Below, one piece after another: positions 17,426 to 24,360 of a stretch of DNA of 64,000 nucleotides; position 1 is the stretch's first letter, and each line of letters opens with the position of its first letter. The stretch comes from Parvularcula sp. BBD 1991-13 (GTDB lineage: Bacteria > Pseudomonadota > Alphaproteobacteria > Caulobacterales > Parvularculaceae). The position numbers and the translations under genes were made by a program. The stretch spans positions 1 to 64,000 of the forward strand of contig LYSZ01000008.1 of the NCBI GenBank assembly GCA_001657385.1, given 5' to 3'. A model generated the notes under the pieces. That model did no database searches and was not told the DNA's origin. It was given only the letters and a program-made list of their open reading frames with translations.

Positions 17426-18487
17426 CCGGCGTGCGTTCCGGCTTTCACGATATGCTTTGGGCGTAGACCCGGTCCATCGCTTGAAGCTGCGGGCGAAGTT
17501 TGAGGGCGTATCGTAGCCAAGCTCATGGGCGATCACGGCAATCGGCCGGCGCGTCTTGGCGAGCATCTCCCGGGCGCGGCTCTCGCGCACCCGCTCAATT
17601 AGCGTTCGGTATGAGGTCCCTGATTGCTGCAATTTCCGGCGCAGACCGCGCTCTGAGTATCCCAGCGCCGCGGCGGCCTCACAGAGCGGCGCGCCGAGAT
17701 TTTGGCCTTCCTCCAAAAAGGAAACGACGCAACTGACGAGCGTGGTCTCGTAGCATGCATCCGTCGCGAACTTTTCGCATAACGCCACAAGCCGCGCGTG
17801 ATTGACCGGATCTGCGCCCGGCAAAGGCTCGTCCAGGAGCTCGGTCGGAAACATCAGCCGGTTTTCATGGGCGTCAAATCTAACGGAAAAGCCGATTTCG
17901 GCCGAGACGGCAGCCCAACCATCCGGCTCGCTCACGATCATTTCCGCGCGCGACGCGACCTGCGGCGCATGGAGTAATTTCTTAAGCAAACCGTCAGACG
18001 CAGCCAAGGCGAAGCCGGATATGAAATACGCGATATCTTCAAGGGCGAATCTGGGGCGCAAGCGGACCGCCGTTTCCCCACATTCCGACCCGCCTTGATC
18101 GCCAAGAACCGCGAACTCGACGGATGGAAAAGCCAAAGAAAAAAAGCGGCTGAAAACATCGAGCGCATCTTTTAACGTCAATGCGGTCATCGCAGCGTAA
18201 GCCGGCAGACCGATGTAATGCGCATCGAAGCATTTTCCGAGCCTGGGCCCGAGATGCGGGTCGCCCGTCAGCTCCATCGCATTCGTGGTGAGGCGGCGAA
18301 GCGACGAGAACGCAAAACGGTAATTCGGATCCCGCAAATGCTCTTCCGTAAGCCCGGTGCCATCCAGCAGCGCATCGACATCATGGCCCTGTTTGCGGAG
18401 TGCGCGAACGACAAAGCCAGGGTAGTGCATTGGCAACGCGGGGTCTTCCATCGTGAACATCTTTGTCGTCATTAAGCGAAGCCCCAT
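17408..18487 (-). CDS. AraC-family transcriptional regulator (arabinose-binding-domain type)
   Basis: The ATG at 18487 is chosen because AAGGAG stands four bases upstream; the product is 359 residues. The N-terminal two thirds (from about DPALPMHYPGFVVRALRKQG) match the Arabinose_bd type sensor domain found in OruR/ArgR-like regulators. The C-terminal 100 residues are the AraC DNA-binding domain: GYSERGLRRKLQQSGTSYR is the first helix-turn-helix, and IAHELGYDTPSNFARSFKRW with TGSTPKAYRES is the second. It lies directly upstream of the sulfatase operon on the same strand and is the natural candidate to control it. A decayed copy of its 3' part lies on the other side of the operon. Confidence 0.88.
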   Translation of the reverse strand: MGLRLMTTKMFTMEDPALPMHYPGFVVRALRKQGHDVDALLDGTGLTEEHLRDPNYRFAFSSLRRLTTNAMELTGDPHLGPRLGKCFDAHYIGLPAYAAMTALTLKDALDVFSRFFSLAFPSVEFAVLGDQGGSECGETAVRLRPRFALEDIAYFISGFALAASDGLLKKLLHAPQVASRAEMIVSEPDGWAAVSAEIGFSVRFDAHENRLMFPTELLDEPLPGADPVNHARLVALCEKFATDACYETTLVSCVVSFLEEGQNLGAPLCEAAAALGYSERGLRRKLQQSGTSYRTLIERVRESRAREMLAKTRRPIAVIAHELGYDTPSNFARSFKRWTGSTPKAYRESRNARRESGQN

Positions 18488-18996
18488 CTTTCTCCTTTCA
18501 CCTTCAACACCATACATAACCCGGTGTCGGCTGAGCAATAACCGAACGCCAGCCCCGACGACCGCAACAAGAAGCGCCTTTTTGCACGCCAGCCGGGCAT
18601 CGCGCACGCCGCGGCGCAGATGCAGCCCAGGGCGCCTTTGAAATGACAGAAACGACGATCAAAGCAAGCCGCACCAGGACGGCGACTTTCAAAAGCTCCA
18701 GCGATGACGCTCGGATCGCACTGTTCAGCGCTCTCGCCATGACCGTGGTTTATGCGCTGAGCGGACATCAGCTACGCAGCCCTGTTTTGGCGACGTGAAG
18801 CATCCAGGTCAGCTTCGGGACTAAAGCGCATGTCGTTATTCATTATCATGATATCCGGCGCTTATCCGTCTGCCGCTTATCCGTCTGCGCTCGACCTCCC
18901 GGGCTCACGGTTTTCGCCAATGAATTCAATGCCGTAAGCCGCGACCCCGAGAGATCGACTACGCGATAGACGGCCAAGGCGCGCCCGCGCATCGCG
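18488..18996. other. intergenic, contains a 15-bp tandem duplication
   Basis: About 510 bases contain no convincing gene. The 15-mer cgcttatccgtctgc occurs twice in direct succession at 18859-18888. The segment next to 18487 should hold the AraC gene promoter. Confidence 0.55.
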
Positions 18997-19184
18997 CTAC
19001 TCCTGCGTCGTATTATCCGCCGCCTTTTTGATCCAGCTTTCCATAACCATAAAGACGCCCGCTATAGCGGAACCGCTCAGCCCCCTGAGCGCCCCCCGGC
19101 ACGTGCGCCATTTACGGCCAAGCGGACAGCGGCATCAATGGCGTTGCGTGCGCGGGATGTTTCATTTGCTAACATCGTCTTCAT
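18997..19184 (-). pseudogene. possible small gene (about 62 codons) split by a frameshift in a G6 run
   Basis: An ATG at 19184 follows AGAGGGGCG, a good ribosome binding site, and opens MKTMLANETSRARNAIDAAV, but this frame stops at 19077. A second frame, entered if one base is added at a run of six G (about 19094-19099), continues plausibly as LRGLSGSAIAGVFMVMESWI with a short polar end and TAG at 18997. Together they would make a short protein with one hydrophobic helix. It is 31 bases downstream of the periplasmic sensor-like gene, so it would be the fourth gene of the sigma-factor operon. It could be a sequencing error, a phase-variable tract or a decayed gene. Confidence 0.4.
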
Positions 19185-19215
19185 CGCCCCTCTCATGCGC
19201 CCGGCCGGATGAGCA

Positions 19216-19647
19216 TCACTCCTCATCTTTGAGATCCTCGTTCATCGGAAAATCCTCCTCCGTCGCAAAGGTAAATCGTCCAATATACCGGTTACGGATT
19301 TCAGTCCGACGCTTTTGAAGCTGGGCGATCTGTTCATCGGAAAGATAAGGGATCAGGTCTTGCTCAAGTTTCTCGACAACCGCATAGACCTTTTGACCGG
19401 ACTCGCTGAATGTGACCTCGATTTTTTGGCCCGCAGCTTCCAAGATCGGTTCGACTTCAGCTCGCTGTTCATCTGAAAGCGGTGCGATCATTTCAGAAAA
19501 CCGAAGGACGAAACCGTCAGACTTTGAAAACGAGCGAATATAATCGAGTCGTTCGCGGACAAGCGCGCCGGTGATCGTTGCGCCGGAAACCAGGCCGATA
19601 ACTAGCGTTGCAAGCAAGAGGAAAATCGATTTAATCTTTGTACTCAT
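19216..19647 (-). CDS. membrane-tethered periplasmic sensor-like protein (heavy-metal-resistance/CnrX-like fold)
   Basis: This 143-residue protein has one N-terminal membrane helix (IFLLLATLVIGLVSGATITGALV) and a periplasmic all-helical domain. Two related helical hairpins each carry an LSDEQ motif: APLSDEQRAEVEPILEAAGQ and YLSDEQIAQLQKRRTEIR. This is the architecture of Spy/CpxP/CnrX-type proteins (heavy-metal resistance family). No His/Cys metal-binding cluster like that of CnrX is evident, so a metal ligand is not implied. It is the third gene of the unit sigma factor, anti-sigma, sensor, and may modulate the anti-sigma factor from the periplasm. Confidence 0.7.
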   Translation of the reverse strand: MSTKIKSIFLLLATLVIGLVSGATITGALVRERLDYIRSFSKSDGFVLRFSEMIAPLSDEQRAEVEPILEAAGQKIEVTFSESGQKVYAVVEKLEQDLIPYLSDEQIAQLQKRRTEIRNRYIGRFTFATEEDFPMNEDLKDEE

Positions 19648-19662
19648 TGATAATTCTTGGGT

Positions 19663-20181
19663 TCATCCGGCGGACAAGAAATTGAATTCCGAGGCGTCTT
19701 CGCTGGGTAAGCCAAGTAGCGCTTCGATCACCGGCGCGCCGGCGACAGCCGCGTTTACGTTGGCCACCATCGCCAGGCTTGCGGCGAGCGCAACGGGCGC
19801 TGCGACTTTCGGGAATAACCGGCTCAAAAATTCACTCATTTCGCTTGTAAAAAGGCGTCCCGCCTCCGAGCGCTCTTTTTCAATCGCATCAATCACGCGC
19901 CGCTGAAATCCGGCATTAAACCTTTGCGATTTCTGCCCGGCGACAAGCCTTGTCAGCGCTATTTCTTCGTGAACACCGCGAACGACTTCGTCTGCAAACA
20001 TCGGCTTGAATTCGAACTGGGACGCGCTGCGAAAAAACGAACGCACCATCGCATCATCATCAATCCGGCGCCTTAGTTCCGGATCAGACGAAACGAGGCG
20101 ATCAAACTCCGCTCGTTCGACGGCGCTTAGGGCGTCATCGAAGAATTTCTCGATCAACATCTCCGTTTTCTCGTCAAACAT
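19663..20181 (-). CDS. transmembrane anti-sigma factor
   Basis: This 172-residue protein is encoded immediately behind an ECF sigma factor with an 8-base overlap. AAGGAG inside the sigma gene provides its ribosome binding site. The N-terminal segment (LIEKFFDDALSAVERAEFDR followed by LVSSDPELRRRI) is the usual anti-sigma opening of L-x-G/D-x-L-s-x-x-E-x-x-x-f. A hydrophobic helix at about 128-150 (VAAPVALAASLAMVANVNAA) crosses the membrane and leaves a short periplasmic tail. No zinc-binding HxxxCxxC motif is seen. It should hold the sigma factor inactive at the membrane until a periplasmic signal arrives. Confidence 0.8.
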   Translation of the reverse strand: MFDEKTEMLIEKFFDDALSAVERAEFDRLVSSDPELRRRIDDDAMVRSFFRSASQFEFKPMFADEVVRGVHEEIALTRLVAGQKSQRFNAGFQRRVIDAIEKERSEAGRLFTSEMSEFLSRLFPKVAAPVALAASLAMVANVNAAVAGAPVIEALLGLPSEDASEFNFLSAG

Positions 20182-20752
20182 GACCCAGCTCCTTGCGCAG
20201 AATATCGGTCAGCTGCGCTTTTGCGCGTGACAACCGAGAGAGAACCGTGCCGGTCGGCACGCCAATAATATCAGCGGCTTCTTCCACGCTGAAACCCTGC
20301 ATCAAGCGTAATACGGCGACCACGCGATATTCCGGTTTGAGTTGCCTCAGGGCGAAATCAACGGCCTGTCGGTTTTCAAAGTCGCGCGCGTGATCTGCAT
20401 CAGACGGAATGCTGTCCTCCCAATTCGAAGCGTTCTCATCAGTCGCTGGAATGAAAAAACGCTTCAGCCGGCGTTGTCTTCGGCGAAGGGCGTCGAGCGA
20501 AGCGTTGATTGCAATCCTGGTCAGATACGTCTTCAACTGGGAGTCTCTTTTAAACCGATCCAGGGATCGGTAAAGTTTGATCATAACTTCATGACCGACT
20601 TCTTCAGCCTCATCGCCCGGCCCCATAATCCCAATAACGGTTGCGGCCACGGCGCTTTCATAACGTCGGACGATGATACTGAACGCGAAGGAGTCGCCGC
20701 CCCTGACGGCGGCGATCAGTTCATTATCAGGCGCATTCTCATCGACTGACAT
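20174..20752 (-). CDS. ECF (sigma-70 family group 4) RNA polymerase sigma factor
   Basis: This 192-residue protein starts at the ATG at 20752. The region 2 core is DEAEEVGHEVMIKLYRSLDRF with the melting segment LKTYLTRIAINASLDALRRR. The region 4 helix-turn-helix is GFSVEEAADIIGVPTGTVLS followed by RLSRAK, which binds -35 elements. An in-frame TTG 60 bases upstream would add 20 residues, but it lies before the predicted promoter and has no ribosome binding site. The predicted -10 (CGTC) ends seven bases from the ATG, so the message may be leaderless. It heads the sigma, anti-sigma, sensor operon. Confidence 0.9.
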   Translation of the reverse strand: MSVDENAPDNELIAAVRGGDSFAFSIIVRRYESAVAATVIGIMGPGDEAEEVGHEVMIKLYRSLDRFKRDSQLKTYLTRIAINASLDALRRRQRRLKRFFIPATDENASNWEDSIPSDADHARDFENRQAVDFALRQLKPEYRVVAVLRLMQGFSVEEAADIIGVPTGTVLSRLSRAKAQLTDILRKELGHV

Positions 20753-20756
20753 TACT

Positions 20757-20784
20757 TGGACGAATGCTTCAGCCAAAACATTCC
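20757..20784 (-). promoter_or_regulatory. candidate ECF-type promoter of the sigma-factor operon
   Basis: On the minus strand GGAAT (20784-20780) and CGTC (20762-20759) are separated by 17 bases. The same words with the same spacing precede the divergent periplasmic gene. This predicts autoregulation by the sigma factor encoded here. Confidence 0.55.
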
Positions 20785-21393
20785 GACCTATTGAACGAAA
20801 GTTGTCTTTCAAAACGGCGTTGACGGCAACATTCTAGGGCGGTCCTTCGGCCGCCGCAAACCAAGGCTTTGTTTATCGGGAGACAGGACGACAATTGCAT
20901 CCGCTTTCAGGGCTAGCAGGGAGGGAGCACCCTAAGTTGCACAGACGCGACATGAGTGCATTGCTTTTCATCCTCCAATCGGGGAGCCCCATAAATTTAC
21001 ATGCTTCTTAGTTTCGCGACGCGTCACAACAATTGCAATCGCGATCCCATGGTTTTCCTGTCGTATTGGCTCTTAGACGTTGCGCCCGACGCCGTTATTC
21101 CCATGCGGGGCAAATTTTTCATCCATTAGCCAGGTCCCCGCGGCCTTCCACAGCGAACAGCGCCGCTATCAAAACCGCGCCCGAAGCGGGGCGATCTTTT
21201 CGATATTTGACTTCGCCATCAGCAGAGCCCCTGCATTGCCGGATAAATGCGAGCCTTCACGGCAGCGTCGCCTGAATGCCGCGTGCAGCCGCAAGACGAA
21301 TACCAAGGCACAAGAAATTGCCGCCGTCCAGAGCGCCGATACAGGTTGCATCTGCGGTTCTTGATGCGGCGCCTGAAAATATTCGAGTTCTTC
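20785..21393. other. divergent intergenic region, no gene recognised
   Basis: About 600 bases separate the two predicted ECF promoters. Open frames here have no ribosome binding sites or recognisable products. A small RNA or further regulatory sites cannot be excluded by reading alone. Confidence 0.5.
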
Positions 21394-21421
21394 GGAATAT
21401 CGGGCGCGGATGCAACGTCTA
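21394..21421 (+). promoter_or_regulatory. candidate ECF-type promoter of the LTXXQ/Spy-like gene
   Basis: GGAATA (21394-21399) and CGTCTA (21416-21421), with 17 bases between GGAAT and CGTC, are an excellent match to the general ECF promoter pattern and to the candidate before the sigma gene. The start codon of the downstream gene is 38 bases beyond the -10 element. Confidence 0.65.
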
Positions 21422-21458
21422 AACGGCGCAACAGAAATTTGTCCTGGAAGGAACCGCC

Positions 21459-21875
21459 ATGATTAAGCATTTTATGCCCGTCCTGTTTGTCGCCGCTGCT
21501 GTCGCCGCAACGCCAGCCTCCGTACATGCTGAGGAAATAGACCGCGAGGCGGCAGCCGAACAGATCGAACAACGCCTCCAGAAAACGGTTGAGCGTCTGA
21601 ACCTCACCGATGAGCAAAAAGCTGAAGTGGAAGCGATCCTGCGCGATAGCGCCGAAAAACGTCAGGCCGTACTGGAAAGTTATGGCTTCAAGAATGGGGA
21701 ACGCCCGAAACTCCGGGTCCGTCAAATGCGCAGCATGCGCGGCGAGCTGAACGAAATCTCCGAAGGGACGACAAGACAACTCAGCACCGTCCTCTCGGAT
21801 GCTCAGATGGCGGAATACGAGATAATCAAGGAAGAACAAAAAGCTGCGATGCGCGAGCGGATCCAAAGCCGGTAA
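21459..21875 (+). CDS. periplasmic Spy/LTXXQ-like helical protein
   Basis: This 138-residue protein has a signal peptide (MIKHFMPVLFVAAAVAATPASVHA) and is then wholly helical and charged. The motif LNLTDEQKAEVEAILRDSAE followed later by LSDAQMAEYEIIKEEQKAAM repeats the L-(T/S)-D-x-Q pattern of the Spy/CpxP family of periplasmic chaperone or stress proteins. It shares this pattern with the tethered sensor-like protein at 19216-19647. GGAAGGA precedes the ATG. The ECF-type promoter upstream suggests it is the target gene of the divergent sigma factor: a soluble periplasmic effector, or a feedback component that titrates the signal. Confidence 0.75.
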   Translation: MIKHFMPVLFVAAAVAATPASVHAEEIDREAAAEQIEQRLQKTVERLNLTDEQKAEVEAILRDSAEKRQAVLESYGFKNGERPKLRVRQMRSMRGELNEISEGTTRQLSTVLSDAQMAEYEIIKEEQKAAMRERIQSR

Positions 21876-21965
21876 ACGCGATTTGGCGCGGAGAGAGCTG
21901 GACTCAACGCTCGCTCCCCCTGCCGCCAACGCATCTAGGTTATTTTGAAAAGTAAAGGCTAGACT

Positions 21966-22859
21966 ATGAATTTTTCAAAGCACTGCGCGACCGTTGTTCT
22001 ATCACTGATGAGCGGCGCCGCCCTCGCCGAGTCTGGCGACGCCGACGCCAGCCGTTTTGTGAAACGGCAAGACCAAGGTGAAATCCTGTCGGCGTTTTAT
22101 GGCGGCGACGGTGTTTTCGGCCAGGGGTCGAACGCTCTCGTTTGTCCCGGCGCGCTCGGCAATGACGGCATTCCGGTAGTTTTTTCAGAAGAACTCGCGT
22201 TCCTGCCAATTCCGGAAGATTTTCGCGTCACGAATGAAAACGGGGTTGAACGGCCCGTGGTCTGTCTGACTTTCGATCCGGCGGACGACTCCGGCGAACG
22301 CAGAACCGTCCTGCTTGCAGGCGAGTTTGGAGACGTTTCTGATCAGCCCAGGACGGTGGAGATTGTCGGCGATATCAGTTCAATAAATTTCAGAACAAAC
22401 TTCAGGGGCGCCTCTGCTGACATCGTCCCGCTGGAGGATGGCCCCTCCATGGTCTTTGCACAGATCGTTCCGCGTCGTCAGTGGGATCTTGACGTTCCAG
22501 CAACGCCAATCCCCTTCGGCGGAGGAAGTCCATGTCCGGAGGACGGACTCGCCCAAATCGTTCGCGTGACCTGGAACGGCGGCATCGTACGTCCGGACCG
22601 AACCGAAGTAGGCGATCAGGAATTGGCTCAATACGCGGTGACGCTGCGCCGCCTGAATGGCGAAACAGTCATTGTAACCCCCTTCGCGTTCGGCGATCTC
22701 AACGATGGCGACAATATCCATGAGTTGTGTTTGTCGGAACGCGGCAGGCCGCTGGCTGTTAGTTTCCCCGCAGGCTTCGTCGTTGATCCCAATAACGACT
22801 TGAACCCAGCCACAAGCGTAGTCGTTACCGCAGGAGACAAAGAGCAACGCGAACATTAA
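21966..22859 (+). CDS. secreted protein of unknown function
   Basis: This 297-residue protein has a signal peptide (MNFSKHCATVVLSLMSGAALA). AAGG precedes the ATG. The mature protein has no recognised domain. It contains several Cys (ALVCPGALG, VVCLTFDP, SPCPEDGL, HELCLSE) that could form disulfides. It also has an acidic, proline-rich middle (VPATPIPFGGGSPCPEDG) and a final region rich in short beta-strand-like stretches. It lies 90 bases after the Spy-like gene and could be read through from it, but no direct functional link is visible. Confidence 0.7.
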   Translation: MNFSKHCATVVLSLMSGAALAESGDADASRFVKRQDQGEILSAFYGGDGVFGQGSNALVCPGALGNDGIPVVFSEELAFLPIPEDFRVTNENGVERPVVCLTFDPADDSGERRTVLLAGEFGDVSDQPRTVEIVGDISSINFRTNFRGASADIVPLEDGPSMVFAQIVPRRQWDLDVPATPIPFGGGSPCPEDGLAQIVRVTWNGGIVRPDRTEVGDQELAQYAVTLRRLNGETVIVTPFAFGDLNDGDNIHELCLSERGRPLAVSFPAGFVVDPNNDLNPATSVVVTAGDKEQREH

Positions 22860-22920
22860 AGGCCCAAGAATGTAAGCCGTCAGCAACTGAGAACGTAGCG
22901 CTTGATAAATTGGCTCTCCA

Positions 22921-22974
22921 CTAAACCGAAGCAAGTCCACGTACCCAACGGTCCGTCATTCGAAGTGTTTTCAT
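22921..22974 (-). pseudogene. N-terminal stub of a tyrosine-type integrase
   Basis: An ATG at 22974 opens MKTLRMTDRWVRGLASV and then TAG. The opening M-K-x-L-x-(M/L)-T-D-R-x-V-(R/K)-x-L is typical of the first residues of phage and island tyrosine integrases. Its position also fits: it points away from the tRNA, about 140 bases from the tRNA 3' end, with three direct repeats in between. Nothing recognisable of the integrase survives after codon 17; the secreted-protein gene ends 61 bases further on. The call rests on 17 residues plus context. Confidence 0.5.
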
Positions 22975-23017
22975 GGCAAGAGCCTTTCCGTTTTTTTGGG
23001 CCCTAGCGCGAACTAGT

Positions 23018-23072
23018 GTTACCCAAATTGTTACCCAAAGGGGCTAAAACGGCGTAAAAGCTGTTACCCAAA
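23018..23072. repeat. three GTTACCCAAA direct repeats beside the tRNA 3' end
   Basis: The 10-mer GTTACCCAAA occurs at 23018-23027, 23030-23039 and 23063-23072. The position between a tRNA 3' end and an integrase-like start suggests integrase arm-binding or attachment-site sequence. Confidence 0.6.
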
Positions 23073-23112
23073 ATTTTCGACGGTCACTAACTTATTGATT
23101 TTATTCAATAAA

Positions 23113-23189
23113 TGGTGGGCCCGGAGGGACTCGAACCCCCAACCTAGCGGTTATGAGCCGCCAGCTCTAACCAATTGAGCTACAGGCCC
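23113..23189 (-). tRNA. tRNA with CAU anticodon, probably tRNA-Ile2 (lysidine) or elongator tRNA-Met
   Basis: On the minus strand a 77-nt cloverleaf can be folded. The acceptor stem is GGGCCTG with GGGCCC at the 3' side, the D arm is AGCTCAATTGGTTAGAGC, the anticodon loop is CTCATAA with CAT at the centre, the T arm is GGGGGTTCGAGTCCCTC, and CCA is encoded. The acceptor stem has C4-G69 and C5-G68, which are recognition pairs of the lysidine synthetase TilS in E. coli. I therefore favour Ile2, but elongator Met cannot be excluded by eye. It marks the compositional boundary of the window. Confidence 0.93.
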
Positions 23190-23471
23190 GGAAGGCGGCG
23201 CGTGAGGCGAAGCCTCGCATCGCTCCGAGGCCGATGGTGATAGCATGGAAAACAGCCCTGTCACCAGCGTTCGACGCCCGGTTCGCAGCCAACGCCGGCG
23301 CCCCGAGGCGCGGCTTGCCGGAAGATCTTCATTCCGTTCCGGTTTCGCCTTGATTTCGCCGGAACCGCCTGTCACCTGACAGGAGAACCAACGCCGACGC
23401 CCGATGCGCAAACAGGGGCGCAAACGATCCTCAAGCCCGTCAACCGGCCCGAACCGAAAAGGAGATCGCCG

Positions 23472-24191
23472 ATGTTATTTCGCCACTGCCTGCCCGTTTT
23501 CGCTCTCGCCGCAACCGCCTGCGGCGCCGCGCCGGACGCCGTCGCGCAAAACGCCGCGCCCCAGGCGCCAAGAACGCTGACCGTCACGGGCGCGGGCGAA
23601 GCCGCCGCCGCGCCCGACATGGCGGTGTTGTCGATCGGCGTGGAAACCGAGGGCGCGACCGCGGCGGACGCGCTGCGCGACAATTCGGAAAAAATGCGCG
23701 CCGTCATCGACAAGCTGAAAGCGCTGGGCGTGGCGGAACGCGACATTCAGACGTCGGGCCTGTCGGTTAATCCGCGGTATGATTATAAGGCCCGGGGGGA
23801 AACGCCGCGCCTCATCGGCTTCGTCGCCAGCAACACCGTCACGGCGAAACTGCGCGACCTCGAAGAGGCCGGCGCCATTCTCGACCAAACCGTACAGGTC
23901 GGCGCGAACACCATCAGGAATCTCAGCTTCGCCTTTTCCGATCCGCAACCGCTCTACGACGCGGCGCGCCGGGACGCCGTCGCCCACGCCCGCAGCAAGG
24001 CGGAACTGTTGAGCGAGGCGGCGGGCGTGCGGCTCGGACCGGTGCTGACCATTCACGAGAGCCAGGCCTACGCCCCCTCGCCCCCGCTGGCGATGGCGCG
24101 CATGGAAGCGGCGGCGGACGTGAGCGTTCCCCTGCAAGGCGGCGAGTCCGTGGTGACGGCGAACGTGACCATCGTTTACGAAATCGAGTAA
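23472..24191 (+). CDS. SIMPL-domain (DUF541) periplasmic protein
   Basis: This 239-residue protein has a signal peptide ending near DAVAQ. The SIMPL domain begins RTLTVTGAGEAAAAPDMAVL. It shows the typical pattern LSIGVETEGATAADALRDNS, then IQTSGLSVNPRYDY, GFVASNTVTAKLRDL, and DAARRDAVAHARSKAELLSE near the C-terminus. SIMPL proteins are oligomeric periplasmic proteins linked to oxidative-stress tolerance in other bacteria (YggE), with unresolved biochemistry. AAGGAG lies eight bases before the ATG. It is the first gene of the GC-rich right half. Confidence 0.9.
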   Translation: MLFRHCLPVFALAATACGAAPDAVAQNAAPQAPRTLTVTGAGEAAAAPDMAVLSIGVETEGATAADALRDNSEKMRAVIDKLKALGVAERDIQTSGLSVNPRYDYKARGETPRLIGFVASNTVTAKLRDLEEAGAILDQTVQVGANTIRNLSFAFSDPQPLYDAARRDAVAHARSKAELLSEAAGVRLGPVLTIHESQAYAPSPPLAMARMEAAADVSVPLQGGESVVTANVTIVYEIE

Positions 24192-24360
24192 CGGAAGGGC
24201 AAGGCTTGCACGTCAGGCTGTCGGCGCGGCGCTGTTTCTCCGCGCCGGATTGTCCTACCATGCGGGGCAAAGAGAGATGGCGCGCCAATGCAGCCCGCGC
24301 CCGCCAAAGAGGGCCGACGACGAACCATGACCGACCGCCAGCCATGACCGCCAGCCAACC

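Noticed and set aside
21033-21364. Short plus-strand open frames before the Spy-like gene
   Set aside because: They have no ribosome binding sites, and one runs through the predicted ECF promoter.
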